Below the pieces are notes generated by a model. The model searched no databases, had not been told where the DNA came from, and was given only the letters and a program-made list of their open reading frames with translations. Shown piece after piece: positions 30,961 through 42,654 of a stretch of 64,000 nucleotides of DNA. A program made the translations under genes and the position numbers. This DNA comes from Prorocentrum cordatum (taxonomy: Eukaryota; Sar; Dinophyceae; Prorocentrales; Prorocentraceae): the NCBI GenBank assembly GCA_963575745.1, contig CAUYUJ010020170.1:507513-571512 (forward strand). The letters are read 5' to 3'. The number at the start of each line of letters is the position of its first letter. Within the stretch, counting starts at the first letter, position 1.

Positions 30961-31400
30961 AACGCCTCATTTATTGGACTGGCAGTGCGGAGCGCTCAAA
31001 ACGGTTATGCAGAGCACCTCTACAAGTGAGCTGACGGTCGCGATCAGCTCAACTGATCACGGCCTCGCTCTGGCCACTGCACCCCATGAAGTACTCGAGG
31101 GGCCTTGTGGCTCTGAAGCTGCGCGTCGCCAGCGAGATGGTCAGCAGCCACTGGCGCGGCAAATTGAGCTTGGCCTCGATTCGGCGGGGGCGGTCGCAGC
31201 CTCAATAGCTGCGAGACCCATGCCTCTGGCAGAACACTCGTTACTGCCGCGTCTGCTCTGGCTCCGCGATCTCCTGGGCTCGGGCCAATTATTGGCCTTG
31301 GGCTGGGAAGACGCCCGCGATGTGATCGCGGATAGACTAACCAATGGCTGCATTGATAGATTTGCCCTCCGCGACGTGGCCGGTGGTTTTCGTCAGCGGT
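30960..31400 (+). pseudogene. Copia RNase H, decayed
   Basis: HLLDWQCGALKTVMQST then SELTVAISSTDHG (about 30,968-31,062) and, in the next frame, LGLDSAGAVAASIAARP (31,170-31,220), WLRDLL and WEDARDVIADRLTNGCIDRF (31,305-31,365) follow the spacing of the C-terminal RNase H of dinoflagellate copia elements, where the equivalents are DAR and DTRDMxADGLTKG. It degrades the RNA strand of the hybrid in an intact element. The element appears to end soon after, near 31,471. Confidence 0.65.
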
Positions 31401-31471
31401 CGAACGCGCCGCGCGCGGTCGCCCTCGCGTCGGCAGGCAAGCTCGCCGCGCTGCCAGGGCACAGGCGCTAG

Positions 31472-33639
31472 TCGATCTCCGACAACAAACGCATATCTTC
31501 AAGCGTATAGGAACTGCGTTGTGCTCCGTTCTCTTCGGAACTGTCGGTCCTCCCTGACCCCCCCCTCTATTTCGGAAGGCACGTCGCATGGCGCACGGTG
31601 GTTGAGGCACGTTGCAGCACGGCAGTTCGGGAGAGCATGTTGCCAGGAGCTTCGCCGTCACAGTGGCCAGCATCCGTCGTGGCACGAGTGCCAGCGAGCA
31701 TGCGCACGGATACATCGGATATGAAAGTGGCGAGAAGGATCAAGGATGAGAATTCACGATGCCGCTTCTACTTTCTCATCGGCGGGCTTGTGCGTCGCCC
31801 AGCCGGAGCGCCCTGGGCCGTCGTCTGCGGCCCGCGCGCCGCCGGGCCCGCGCGCGGGCCCCCGGCGCGCGCCGCTGCGCGCTGGCGGCCACCCGCTGCC
31901 GCGAGCGCGCGCGCGTCAGCGTGCCTCGGAGCAAGCCGCCAGAGCCCCCGGGACCGCCGCCGCCTCGCCGCTTGCGTTCTGCACCCTAGTCATGCATGTC
32001 ACCCACGGAGGAAGTGGCGCCATCGGAGAACGCGACACTCGCAACAACGCCCACTGGTCGAGCCGTGCCGCGCCCTCGGTCTCCGACGCCCCATCCAGGC
32101 ACAGTGGTGAGAGTCAGCTACTCATGGCCCGTCCTCCTGGCATGCCTCCGACGACGCCTCCGCCGAGCAGGTCGCAAGTTCGTCAATTGGAACGCCAGGT
32201 GCTCCAGCGAGGCGCAGCGTGTTATTTCAACTTCGTTTGTTTCTAATGGCCACGTTAGGGCTCGAGAGCGCCCCCTGTCTCCGTCACCTCGCAGACGCCG
32301 CGCGACTGCCGGGCACTCGCGGAGGGCGCTCGGCCGCTCGCCGAGAGCGACGACGAGGCCGCGCAGCAACGCCCCGCTCGGCATCGCACTCGCAACTTTC
32401 GCGGCGATGCTCGACCACCTGCGGAGTTCGCGGGGTCCTCAGCAGAGGGCCGAATGCACGCGCTACTGGACGCTCGCAGACGTCGGCTCGCGGCCCGGTT
32501 TCGGTCGGGATCCGTCGGCGGCGCGCGACGACGCGTCGCTCGGCGCGCCCTCGCCCGAGAGCAGGCCGCCCGGCTACGAGCGGCCAGCAGTGCTGTCGCC
32601 GCGCGCGTCGCGCCCCCCATCGCCTCCAGAGGCTTGGCCCCAGTCGCCTTCTCGCGAGGCTGAATGCGACGAGGCCAGCGCGGCTCTCGGCTCCAGCCGG
32701 AGACCGGCGCCGCCTTCGACCCCGCGCCCGGTCTGGGCGAGAGCGGGAACCATGGCGCCCATCGGCTCTCGCGGGCGCGCCGCGGCGACGGCCGTCAAGG
32801 CCGAGAGAAAGGGGGCGATTAAGAAAGCGAGCCCATGCCAGACGACGCTGCCGACCTCCCCCAAGAGACCCGCAGGGCTGGGGAGAAGGCCAATCGCCTG
32901 CGCGCCGGAGCGGTCCTCCGCGCGGTTGACGCCGACGGGCCACAACAGCCGCCCTCGCCCGCGGGCGGCGCCGAGCCCGGCGCGCCCAGCGAGGGGGTCG
33001 CCCGCGGCGGTCGTGATCGGAGCGGCCCCCGCGGATCGGGGCTTCGGTAAGCCCCGAGGCGATAGTGCCAGACAGGTGCGCGTCGGCCCATCTCTATCCA
33101 TCACCTTCTCTCCCGCCTACTAGGTCAAGGCGCAATGCCTCCACTTCGCCATCCGCGCGGCCCCGCGGCCGCCATCTTGCCCGAGCCTCAGGAGCGGCTC
33201 TCAGTCATCGCGGCTGCGGCCCGAGGTCACCTACATTTCGCGCAAGGCGTCGCGAGGAAACTCGCGCCATCATCGCTCACGCGCGCTGGCTCCCCCGGCG
33301 CCGCTCTTCAGAGCACGGGCGAGCTACCCGCTGCAGAGGGCGAGCCCGCGCCCCGGCACGTCGCGCACCCGTCAAGTCAGACAGCGACGGCGTCTCCCTG
33401 CCGAGTCTAAAATGCGCCAGCGGTTGGGCGGCCGTGCTTCCCTTCTTCCCGTGGTCTCTCTTCTCCACCAGAACTGTTGATCGCTTGCGCAATCCCGCCA
33501 CAATTGGGGGCGGTCGCCGCCGTTTGGCCCGAGCGTCGACGCACATCTGTCAGAGTGAGGGGGCCCAGCGGTCATTCATTGTCCCTGGGCGCATGGCTGA
33601 ATTGAGTGTCTTCGGTGCGGATGGTTCTTGTTGTTGGTG
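31472..33639. other. Arg/Ala/Pro-rich open region, no recognised gene
   Basis: Long frames (for example 31,996-33,123 on +) stay open because the DNA is very GC-rich. They contain no motif, and both strands are equally open. There is no sign of a repeat unit between 31,750 and 33,100. I cannot exclude a decayed ORF1 or gag. Confidence 0.45.
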
Positions 33640-33852
33640 GTGGTGTGTTTCATGGTTGTGTTGCTGTTGTTGTTGTTGTTGTTGCTGTTGTTGTTGTCGT
33701 TGTGTTCGTTATTGTCGTAGTAGGTGTTACTGGTGTCGTTGTTGTTGGTCTTGTTGTTATCGTTATTATTGGTGGTGGTTGTGTTGTTGTTGCTGTTGCT
33801 GTTGCTGTTGTTGCTGTTGCTGTTGTTGTTGTTGTTGTTGTTGGTGGTGTCG

Positions 33853-33884
<32 letters not shown>

Positions 33885-33905
33885 GGTGTTGGTGTTGTTG
33901 TTGTT
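33640..33905. repeat. Imperfect (TTG)n tract
   Basis: TTG/GTT triplets with GTC, CTG and ATT interruptions lead directly into the conserved AACATTATTACTTCTAAAG box. Confidence 0.95.
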
Positions 33906-35075
33906 GAACATTATTACTTCTAAAGAAATATTATTGTTGAGACCCCTGGTGCGCGACCCCCCTCCAAAACCTAGGCCGCAGCCTCATTTTCATCATTTTT
34001 TGCGAAAGCTTCAGAAAAGTGGATGGGGTCCAGATCCGGTTGTTTTGTTGTAATCCGTTTTCCCTTGCAAAAAACACTATAAAATGAAAATTCTTGTTCT
34101 TACTTGATCAAATTGCAAGAATCCCTTGCAATAAATAAGGTAAAGTGGACATTCGTGCGCGCAAGACGAAATCCTTCCAAAACCTTAGGTTTCGTAGCGA
34201 TTTTAACATAAAAACATCAAAAACCCAATGGTTTTTTTTAAGAAAAAATTGTCAAAATGTCCTTCCGCGCGCGCTGTCCGAATCCCACAAAACCAATGGT
34301 TTTTCAACATTTATGTTACATGAGCTCGCGCGAGCTACTTTTTCTTGTTCTAACATAATCAAATTTCAATAATCCCTTGCAAAAAATAAGGTAAAGTGGA
34401 CATTCGCGCGCGCTCAGACGATATACTCTCCAGAATACCTTAGGTTCGTAACGATTTTCTCTTTCGAACATAAAATCATGAAAAACACAATGGTTTTCAA
34501 ACATTAATTTTCCAATTGCATCCCGCGCGCGCTGTCCGACTCCCACTAAACCAAAGGTTTTTCAACATTTATGTTACACTGAGATCGCGCGTAGCTTAAT
34601 TTTTCTTGTTCTATATAATACATTTCGTTGCTCACCTGCAAAAATAAAGGGCAAAGTGGACATTCGCGCGCGCAAGACCAACAAAAAACACGACGATCTC
34701 AGGAACTTGCCCCAAAAATGTGACCAACTCCGCTCTCTCTGTCTCTCTCTCTGTCTGATCTCTGTCTCTCTCTCTGTCTGTCTGTGTCATGTATTGTATG
34801 TCACAATTGCAGGATGCTGGGCACACGCGCGCCCCGAATAAGTGACCAAGTTCTGTGGGTGTGTACCCCACGCCAGTGTAGTAGCCACGGTCGTCCGCAC
34901 GCCACGAAGTGAAGTGTCACAACGTCATAGGGCGGGAAGCTGGGTTTGGGTGGTCGCGAAGAGTCGTTTGGATATTTGGTAGAGCTTGAACTGCCCCCCC
35001 ACGAAGTGGGGGTATTGTCTCGCGTCGCATGAAAACCCTGGCACTGGTGAGAACACTGAGCGTTCGGGTAAAATG

Positions 35076-35080
<5 letters not shown>
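33906..35080 (+). repeat. Dispersed repeat, left arm of an inverted pair
   Basis: Segments in order: AACATTATTACTTCTAAAGA (33,906), a GCGCGACCCCCCTCCAAAAC box (33,952), an AT-rich part with ATTCGTGCGCGCAAGACGAA (34,152) and GCGCGCGCTGTCCGA (34,266 and 34,526), and a part ending near CACGAAGTGGGGGTATTGTC (35,000) and AAATGATTG. Reverse-complement copies of these segments occur at 39,214-40,240 and, partly, at 54,840-55,660. No coding potential. Confidence 0.8.
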
Positions 35081-35114
<34 letters not shown>

Positions 35115-35116
35115 GG

Positions 35117-35166
<50 letters not shown>

Positions 35167-35168
35167 GA
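35076..35168. repeat. (TTG)n microsatellite
   Basis: Near-pure GTT repeat joining the arm to the first ATTATCATTTATGAAGAATA cassette. Confidence 0.95.
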
Positions 35169-36022
35169 ATTATCATTTATGAAGAATAATTATTGTTAAT
35201 CCCCCTCTCGCCGGTGCATATTGCCTTTTCTCCATCAAAGTGTGCCCCTCGACGCTCGCACCCGGTTTTCTGTCAGGGAAAATCTTGGTGCTCAAATTGG
35301 GCTTTTGGCCTCCCGGATTGCAACAGCAACGGCTCCCGCCTCCAAATTTATTCAGGACCCCCGCTCTTGAGACTTCGTCACAATTTACTCAGGATCGGTG
35401 CTCCCGCCTGTGACCTCCTCGCAGTTTAGTCAGGGCCCCTGCTCCCATTTGACACGCGCTCACAATATATTCAGGAACGGCGCTCCCGCTTGATTTCCTC
35501 GCAATTGAATCAAGATTTCCTCGCGAGTTAATCAAGACCCCGCTCCCGCCAGAGAGCCCTTCATATTTTATTCAGGAATTGCGCTATCGCCTGTGACCTC
35601 CGTGCAACTTAATCATAAATCGCGTTTTCGACGTTCAGGAAACACGCTGCGCCAAGGACGCCTTTACAATTTACTTCGTAATCACGCCTTCGCTATACTC
35701 AGGCATCCCGCTGGAATGTCCCACCCGCCCGACCCGCCCGTCAGGGGATCGCCCGCCCGTCGTGGGTTCCCGCCCGAGACTTCCTTCAGGAACTGCGCTT
35801 TCGTTTAGGATTTCCTCGAACGTTCACGCTCTTACCTTCCTGTTCCTCCTCCCTCCTCCTTCCCATCCTCGCTTTTCTCTCCATCCTTTCTTCCCTCATC
35901 CTTATGCCGCTCAGCCCTATCCCCTCTCCCTCCTCTCCCTCCTCCCTTCCCCCTCCCCTTTCCTGCCTCCTCCCTGCCTCTTTCTTTCTCTCTCTCTCTC
36001 TCTCTTTCACCTCTTTCTCTCT

Positions 36023-36104
<82 letters not shown>

Positions 36105-36124
36105 CTCTATATCTATTTTTGTGT

Positions 36125-36155
<31 letters not shown>

Positions 36156-39100
36156 TTCTCTCTCTCTCTCTCTCTCTGTCTGCCTCTAATCAACCGCCCC
36201 CCTCTTCGCTCCTTCTCTCCTGGTGTTTTCCCTCTTCCTTCGTCCCTCCCCGTCCCTTCCTGCCACTCTCCCTCGTTATCCCCCTCCTCTTTTTGCAGGG
36301 CCCACACCAATTCCAATGGCGGGCACATGTACGCCCACGAAGGATTGTCCGCCCGTTCAGGTTTGCCCGTTTGTCTAAACCCGCCGCCCCCCGCAAAGAG
36401 AAATAATCCCGCCAAAATGGGTGTGATCGAAGACAAGCGCGGCGGGTATCGAGGGTGTGGGGAACTCATTTTGAATGGCACGCGGGCAAGTAAGAGCGAA
36501 TAGTATTATAATGATTGAGTTTTCATGTATGAAGATATTATTTGCTGATCCCCCCCCACCAGTGCATGCTGTTTTTTCTCCAAAGTGTACCCCTCGACGT
36601 TCGCACCCTGTTCTTTGACACGGAGAGTCTTGATGCTCAAACTGCGCCCCTGGCCCCCAGGTTACAAGAACAACGGCTCCCGCCCAAGACTTCCTCGCAA
36701 TTCAGCCAGGACCCCCGCTCCCGCCCGAGACTTCCTCGCATTTTATTCAAGAATCGCGCTGTCGTTTGGGCCTTCCTTACAATTTATTCAGGAATCGTTT
36801 TCCCGGCGCTCTGGAGTCGCGCGCTCGCTGGAGACTTGCTTGCAATTTACTGAGGAATAGCGCCCTTGCGTTGGAATCTCTTGCAATTTGCTCAAGCGTC
36901 GCGCACCCGGCACCCAGGCACCCAGGAGTCGCGCTGGTTGTGGCCCCATGTGCGTGCCCTTCGTGGCCCCGCTTTCGCCGTTTGTGGCCCCCTCACTGTC
37001 CTACGTGGCCCAGTTGCTTCCCGCAGTGGCCCCATCGTTGCCGTCTGTGGCCCCGCATTATGTGCCCTTCGTGGCCCCCGCTCGTTCTCGCTCTCCGTGG
37101 CCCCATACGCATTCCCTTCGTGTCCCCGCTGTCGCCTTTCATGGCCTACGTCGTGTCCTTCGTGGCCCTGCTGCCGTTCTCTCTAGCTCTCTTTCGCTCG
37201 TCGTCGCCGTCGTCGCCGTCGTCATCGTCGACGTCGTCGTCGTCGTCGTGGTCGGTCCCCTGTCCGTCCCTCTTGGGTCGGGTCGACGGTCCGCGGCCGC
37301 CCCGCCGCTTGCCGGGGCCCGGCTTGCAAGGGAAAAAAATACACCCCCCAAAAGGGGGTCGATCGAAGACGAAGAGGGCGGGTATCGAGGGTTTGGGAAA
37401 TACGCGTCATTGGACACTCGAGCAGATAAGGGCGAACTGTCTGATAATGATTGTTGTTGTTGTTGTTGCTGTTGTAGTTGTTGTTGTTGTTGTTGTTGTT
37501 GTAGTAGTAGTAGTTGTTGTTGTTATTGAATTCTCATTTCAGAAGACAGATTATTGCTGATCCCCCCTCACCGGTGCATATTGTTAATCCTCAGTCAAAG
37601 TGTGCCCCTCGACGCTCGCACCCTGTTTTTGACAGGGAAAGTCTTGGTGCTCAAATTGAGCCCTTGGCCCTTCGGATTACAACAACAACAACAACAGTTC
37701 CCGCTTGATATTTCCTTCAAATTTACTCAGAATCCCCCCCTCCCATCGGAGATGTCTTCACAATTTACTCAGGAACGGCGCTCCTGCTTGAGATTTCCTC
37801 ACAAATTAGTCCGGGTGAAACTGCGTTGTTGCTCTCCCAGACTACAACAACAACGGCTCCCACTTGAGATTTCTTCCCACCTTACTCAGGACCCCCGCTC
37901 CCGCTTGAGACTTCCTCCCAATGTATTCAGGATCGGCGCTCCCGCCTGTGACCTCCTCGCAATTTAGTCAGGACACCCCCTCCCGTCTGAGGCTTCATCG
38001 CAATTTGCTCAAGAACGGCGCTCCCGCTTAAGATTTCCTTGCGCTTTAGTCTAGACCCCCGCTCCCGCCAGACATCCTTTTTTCGCAGTTTATTCAGACA
38101 TCGCGCTACCTACCCGTCGTGGGCTCCAGCCCGACACTTCCTTCAGGAACGGGGCATTCGCCTAGGACTTCTTCGAACGTTCGCAATCTTACCTTCCTGC
38201 TCCTCCCTCCTCCTGGGCCGCCCCCCTCCTTCCGATTCCCTCCCCCTCGCACGTCAGTTGATGTTGAACTTTCACTCCTGAAGAATGATTTCTGTTGGTC
38301 CCCCCACTTGTGCGCATCGTTATTTCTCAGTCAAAGTGCGCCCCTCGACGCTCGCACCCTGTTTATTTGGCAGGGAAAGTCATCCGGGCCAGATTGTGCC
38401 GGGGCCAAAAGGCCTAATCTCATACGGCTCCGCCTCTCTGTGCGCCATGTGAGGCCCTTGCTAGATGCCCACAGGGGCCCTGCGCTGCCCGTGAGCGGCC
38501 CCGTTCAGCGCCTCTCGTGGGCACCGCTTTGGGCCAACCAGGGACCCCTATTTTCCATGCCCATATTGGCAACACCGTTCGAGTGGGGGGGGGGAACGTC
38601 TCGGTAGGGGGGGAGGGGGGGGGGGGCGAGTAGGGTGGGGGGCGGCGGGTGCTAGGGGAGGGAGTTCCGGGCGAGGAGGGATCGATGGGGGGGTGTGGAG
38701 GGAGGAGGGGGAGGCAAGGGAGGCGTTTGGGTCTGTTGGCGTGGGGGGGAGTGGTTTCTGTCTTTTTTTTTTGTTTTTTTTTCTGTTTTTTTTTTTCTTT
38801 TTTTTCCTTCCTTTTTTGTTTTTGTTTTTTTCTTTTTTTTTTTTTAACTTTGTTTCCCCGGATGCCCGGGATGCCCCGCCACGCTGTTTACTGAGGCCCT
38901 CAGCGCAGCCCACAGAGGCCCCGAACGCGCCCACAGATGCCCCACCACGCTGCCCACTGAGGCCCAGGCCCCGAACGCGCCCATTGAGGCCCCACCACGC
39001 TGCCCATTTCTCAGTCAAAGTGCGCCCCTGGACGCTCGTACCCTGTTGATTTGACAGGGACAGTCATCCGGGCCAAGCTGTGCCCCTGGGCCCCCGGGGG
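35166..39100 (+). repeat. Series of about five repeat cassettes
   Basis: The head sequence (a (T)TGAATT/TTTTCATnT start, a GATTATTGCTGATCCCCCC-like box, then TCAAAGTGTGCCCCTCGACG and CTCGCACCC) occurs at about 35,166, 36,515, 37,527 and 38,270. Its second half occurs again at about 39,010. Between heads lie a minisatellite of about 43 bp (CGCTCCCGCNTGAGA, TTCCTCGCAATTTACTCAGG), a CT run (35,985-36,180), GTGGCCCC units (36,945-37,165), a TTG run (37,440-37,527), a G-rich run (38,585-38,640), poly-T (38,765-38,846) and GAGGCCCC units (38,870-39,005). No gene is seen. Confidence 0.8.
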
Positions 39101-39179
39101 CTTTTTTTTTTCTTTTTTTCATTCCACTTCTTCTTTTTGTAGTTTCACCTTTACTTCTTCTACCTATCATACAAACAAC

Positions 39180-40240
39180 AACAACAACAACAACAACAAC
39201 AATCATTTTACCCGAACGCGTGGTGTTCTCCCCAGTGCCAGGGTTTTCTTACGACACCAGGCAATACCCCCACTTCGTGGGGGGGCATTACAAGCTCTAC
39301 CAAATATCCAAACGACTCTTCGCGACCACCCAAACCAAGCTTCCCGCCCTATGACGTTGGGACACTTCACTTCGTGGCGTGCGGACGACCGTGGCTACTA
39401 CACTGGCGTGGGGTACACACCCACAGAACTTGGTCACTTTTTCGGGGCGCGCATGTGCCCAGCATGGTGCAATTGTGCCATACAATACATAATACAGAGA
39501 GACGAATCTGTCCCGCATGGTATTATTTGACAGGGATGATGGCCCTGGCAGGTGCGCAACCGTTGTCGCAGAAGTTCGAAAAAAGTTGCTCGCAAAAGCC
39601 CGTTTGACAGAATTGTTTAAAAAGTGTTGGTTTTCCTACGAATCCGCAAGAGCGCGCGGAAGGACATTTTGACAATTTTTTCTTAAAAAACCATTGGGTT
39701 TTTGATGTTTTTATGTTAATATCGCTACGAAACCTAAGGTTTTGGAAGGATTTCGTCTTGCGCGCACGAATGTCCACTTTACCTTATTTTTTGCAAGGGA
39801 TTCTTGCAATTTGATCAAGTAAGAACAAGAATTTTCATTTTATAGTGTTTTTTGCCAGGGAAAACGGATTACAACAAAACAACCGGATCCGGTGACAATC
39901 CACTTTTCTGAAGCTTTCGCTAGAAAATGAAGGAAATGAGGCTGCGGCCTAGGTTTTGGAGGGGGGTCGCGCACCAGGGGTCTCAACAATAATATTTCTT
40001 TAGAAGTAATAATATTCAACAACAACAATCATTTAAGACTGGGGACACTCCGTTCTCACCAGTGCCAGGGTTTTCATAGGAGGCGGGCAATACCCCCACT
40101 TTGTGGGGGGGCCGGTTCAAGCTCTTCCAAGTTTCCAAACGACTCTTCGCCACCACCCACACCCAGCTTCCCGCCCTATGACGTTCGGACACTTCACTTC
40201 GTGGCCTGCGGACGACCTTGGCTACTACACTGGCGCATGG
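39180..40240 (-). repeat. Dispersed repeat, right arm of the inverted pair
   Basis: A (CAA)n run (39,175-39,202) is followed by the reverse complement of the left-arm segments: CAATACCCCCACTTCGTGGG (39,264), the AT-rich part (39,600-39,840), CGCGCACCAGGGGTCTC (39,968) and TTTAGAAGTAATAATATTC (about 40,000). A second copy of the CACTTTGTGGGGG segment follows at 40,040-40,230. The piece between 40,231 and 40,550 shows no recognisable feature. Confidence 0.8.
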
Positions 40241-40554
40241 TTACAATGACTTCTTGTGGTAACATCTTGTGGAAACTAGATTAGTATACGACTTATACCC
40301 CTGTTCCAACAATGGGCACGTGTACCGTTTTCCGACGTTTTAACGTTTCTGTACCACACAAGCCAAGACCCTTATTTTGTCTGGTATCACGTGCGTGGCG
40401 CCAGCATACCACAGGACTTGTTTCCGTTGTTGTGAGACGATATATGCTCATTCTTGTTCTGTGGTTCTCGTTCCGGCCTCAATGTGCAATACTGGCTCAC
40501 TCGTCGACGAAATACACGTGACTACCTCTCTCTGGTTGGAGGTCCTGTTGGTTG

Positions 40555-40830
40555 TGGTTGTCCCGATAATTGTCGCGATGAGTGTCCCGATGATTGTCCC
40601 GATTGTTGTTCCGATGGTTCTCCCGATGGTTGCCCCGATGGTGGTCCCGATCGTTGTCCCGATGGATGTCCCGATGGTTGTCCCGATGGTTGTCCTGATG
40701 GTTGCGGTTGTCCCGATCGTTGTCCCGATGGTTGTCCCCATGGTTGCCGCGATGGTTGTTCCGATGGTGGTCCCGATGGTTGTCCCCATGGGTGCCCCGC
40801 CGGAGGAGGAGGAGGAGGAGGAGCAGCAGG
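40555..40830. repeat. 12-bp minisatellite (TGTCCCGATGGT)n and GGA run
   Basis: About 20 degenerate 12-bp units read as CPDG repeats on + or as IGTT/DNHR repeats on -. A (GGA)n run follows at 40,803-40,828. It abuts the 3' end of the minus-strand gene at 40,869. Confidence 0.9.
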
Positions 40831-40868
40831 ACAAGGCGAGGCGGACGCATACGTGCTCTGGAAGCATA

Positions 40869-41679
40869 CTAAAGAGACGAGTCTGTGTGCTCATCGTCTT
40901 CTGGCATGCGCCTGTCCCTAATGGCACGCATCGGGCGCAATACTGCAAGCTGCGCTCCTGGCACCCATACATCAGGGGCCAAGTGTCCCAGCATGGTGCC
41001 GATACGCCTCCTCGCGGACACATCGCCCGTGCGTCCGTGGGGCGCCAATACCGCCAGGACGCCCTGGACATGCGCCGGCATACCCAGATCCACACGGTAA
41101 TCCATGACATTCCCATACTCGGACTGCCCGAAAGAACGCCATACAGGCATGTGCCACCAATGATCCTGCTTCGGGAACAAGGTGATACCATCCTTGACGT
41201 CGTGGGAGGCATTCCACAGAGCCATACATGGCGGCTCCATGCCCATGGATGCCGTGTGTGTTGCCACAAATACATCCAGGCTCGCATGCGCCTGTATGAC
41301 AGACCTGATACCACCTCGGAATGCACGTGAATACGCAGGAGCTGCAACAGCCTGCGCAAGCCAGCATACACCCAGCCGCCGGGTCGGACGAATACGTGCG
41401 AACTCCAGTTCGCTATACCAGCTTGGGTGCACAGCCGATTGAATACTTCCGCAAGTGTGCCCAGATACTGCGCGGCTGGATCTTTGAAACCATCAAAGTT
41501 GCCGAATACCAAGCCAGGGTAGAAGTATACAGCGAACGCCATCCACTCTGGGGTCTCGATGCCTCCCATACGCCGCTGGTTCTCGACCATACCGTTCTCC
41601 TTTGAACGGCGCGTGCTCTCCGCGGTCGACACACACAGGCATACACCCGTGAGTCCCTGCCACATACACGGAAAATACA
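40869..41679 (-). CDS. Unrecognised protein, last exon
   Basis: The TAG stop is at 40,869-40,871. The 3' two thirds read in one frame (for example SVIQAHASLDVFVATHTA, GITLFPKQDHWWHMPVW, DYRVDLGMPAHVQGVLAV) with balanced composition unlike its shadow frames. The 5' part reads best in another frame (RRMGGIETPEWMAFAVYF, GLVFGNFDGFKDPAAQYLG). The switch is near 41,400, so there is a frameshift or a short unrecognised intron. I do not recognise the family. ATAC on the + strand is especially dense here, about one per 35-40 bp. It is probably spliced to the exon at 41,883-42,045. Confidence 0.4.
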
Positions 41680-41882
41680 CTGCGGTCGCGAACCACGTGG
41701 TCTCGCGCAGCACCTTTCAGGAGAGAAAAAAGTACCAATACCACCAGCTAAGGGGGTGGCCGCGCCTTCCCCTCGAGCTGGTGGCACCTCGTTCCAGGCA
41801 CTCTCTGGAGGCATGCCCGGAAGGAACCACCAGCTCGAAGAGTGAGCGGCCACCCCCCTAGCTATGTGGTACTGTTGTCTCT
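41680..41882 (-). other. Probable intron carrying a fold-back
   Basis: GT at 41,882 (minus strand GTACCAC) and AG at 41,680-41,681 (GACCGCAG) bound 203 bp. Within it, AGCTAAGGGGGTGGCCGCGC (41,750) and its partner ending GCGGCCACCCCCCTAGCT (about 41,856-41,873) form long inverted arms, with GAGCTGGTGG pairing with CCACCAGCTC inside. The exact splice sites are uncertain because the exon frames do not join perfectly with these bounds. Confidence 0.45.
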
Positions 41883-42045
41883 CCTGAGCCTTGAGCCATT
41901 GGAATACCAATCCGTCCCCGCCGGGTGACACAGACCAGCGCCTCATACCCTCGGCCACCTCCTCGTTGGATGGGATATACTCCCCAGTCTGTTCGTCCCA
42001 CTGCCCTGCCATTGCCAACAATACGGACGCGCGTGCAAATATGGA
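41883..42045 (-). CDS. Unrecognised protein, internal exon
   Basis: Reads MAGQWDEQTGEYIPSNEEV then AEGMRRWSVSPGG and GLVFQWLKAQERQQ. Tryptophan and acidic residues are frequent, with no known motif. The upstream limit is an estimate: an AG acceptor such as GGCAG near 42,010 is possible, or the ATG at about 42,013 may be a start. Dense ATAC continues through it. Confidence 0.35.
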
Positions 42046-42184
42046 AAGAGATACGAAAAGCAATATACGACTGGAGCCCCAATGGCTAAGGCACACACAT
42101 AATGCTGTGGGAAAGTGCCAAAGTCCATGCGAACGGAAACGAAGCACATACATGTGTCAAACTGATCAGACAACTCAATCTCAC

Positions 42185-42650
42185 AAGCAGGTGAGGTTGA
42201 TGGCGGCTCCTGTTTCAAAACAAGAGTTCCCGATGATGCACTCTGGAGGGACCCAAGGGGAGGCGCCGTGAGAGGCGGGGCCCGAGGCCTCTGGGGGCTG
42301 GGGTGGGCCAGGGGGATAAGGTTGAGGGAGGCCTGTTTCAAAACGGGGTTCTCGCTTGAGTTCCCGATGGGGCGCTCTGGAGGGACCCGAGGAGAGGCGC
42401 CGTGAGAGGCGGGGCCCGAGGCCTCTAGGGGCTGGGGGGGGCCAGAGAGGGCACGGAGGATTAGGTTGAGGGGGGCTCCTGTTTCAAAACAGTGCTCTCG
42501 CTTGAGTTCCCGATGGGGCGCACTGGGGGGACCCGAAGGGGGGCGCCGTGAGAGGCGGGGCCCGCGGCCTCTAGGGGCTGGGGGGGACCAGAGAGGGAGG
42601 ATGAGGTTGAGGGCGGCTCGTGTTTCAAAACGGGGTTCTCACACTGATAG
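42185..42650. repeat. Tandem repeat of about 150 bp inside the probable intron
   Basis: TGTTTCAAAAC occurs at about 42,208, 42,327, 42,480 and 42,630. Between them lie GGGACCCGA(A/G)G, GGCGCCGTGAGAGGCGGGGC and GGCCTCTAGGGGCTGGG. Copies are nearly identical, so the expansion is recent. Confidence 0.85.
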
Positions 42651-42654
42651 GACA

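Noticed and set aside
31996-33123. 375-codon + strand ORF
   Set aside because: Arg/Pro/Ala composition only, with equal openness of the opposite strand, so GC bias explains it.
33606-33923. Cys/Trp- and Asn-rich proteins
   Set aside because: Translations of the imperfect TTG repeat.
40448-40870. Gly-Thr-Thr-Ile and Cys-Pro-Asp-Gly repeat proteins
   Set aside because: Both are readings of the 12-bp minisatellite at 40,555-40,800, beyond the stop at 40,869.
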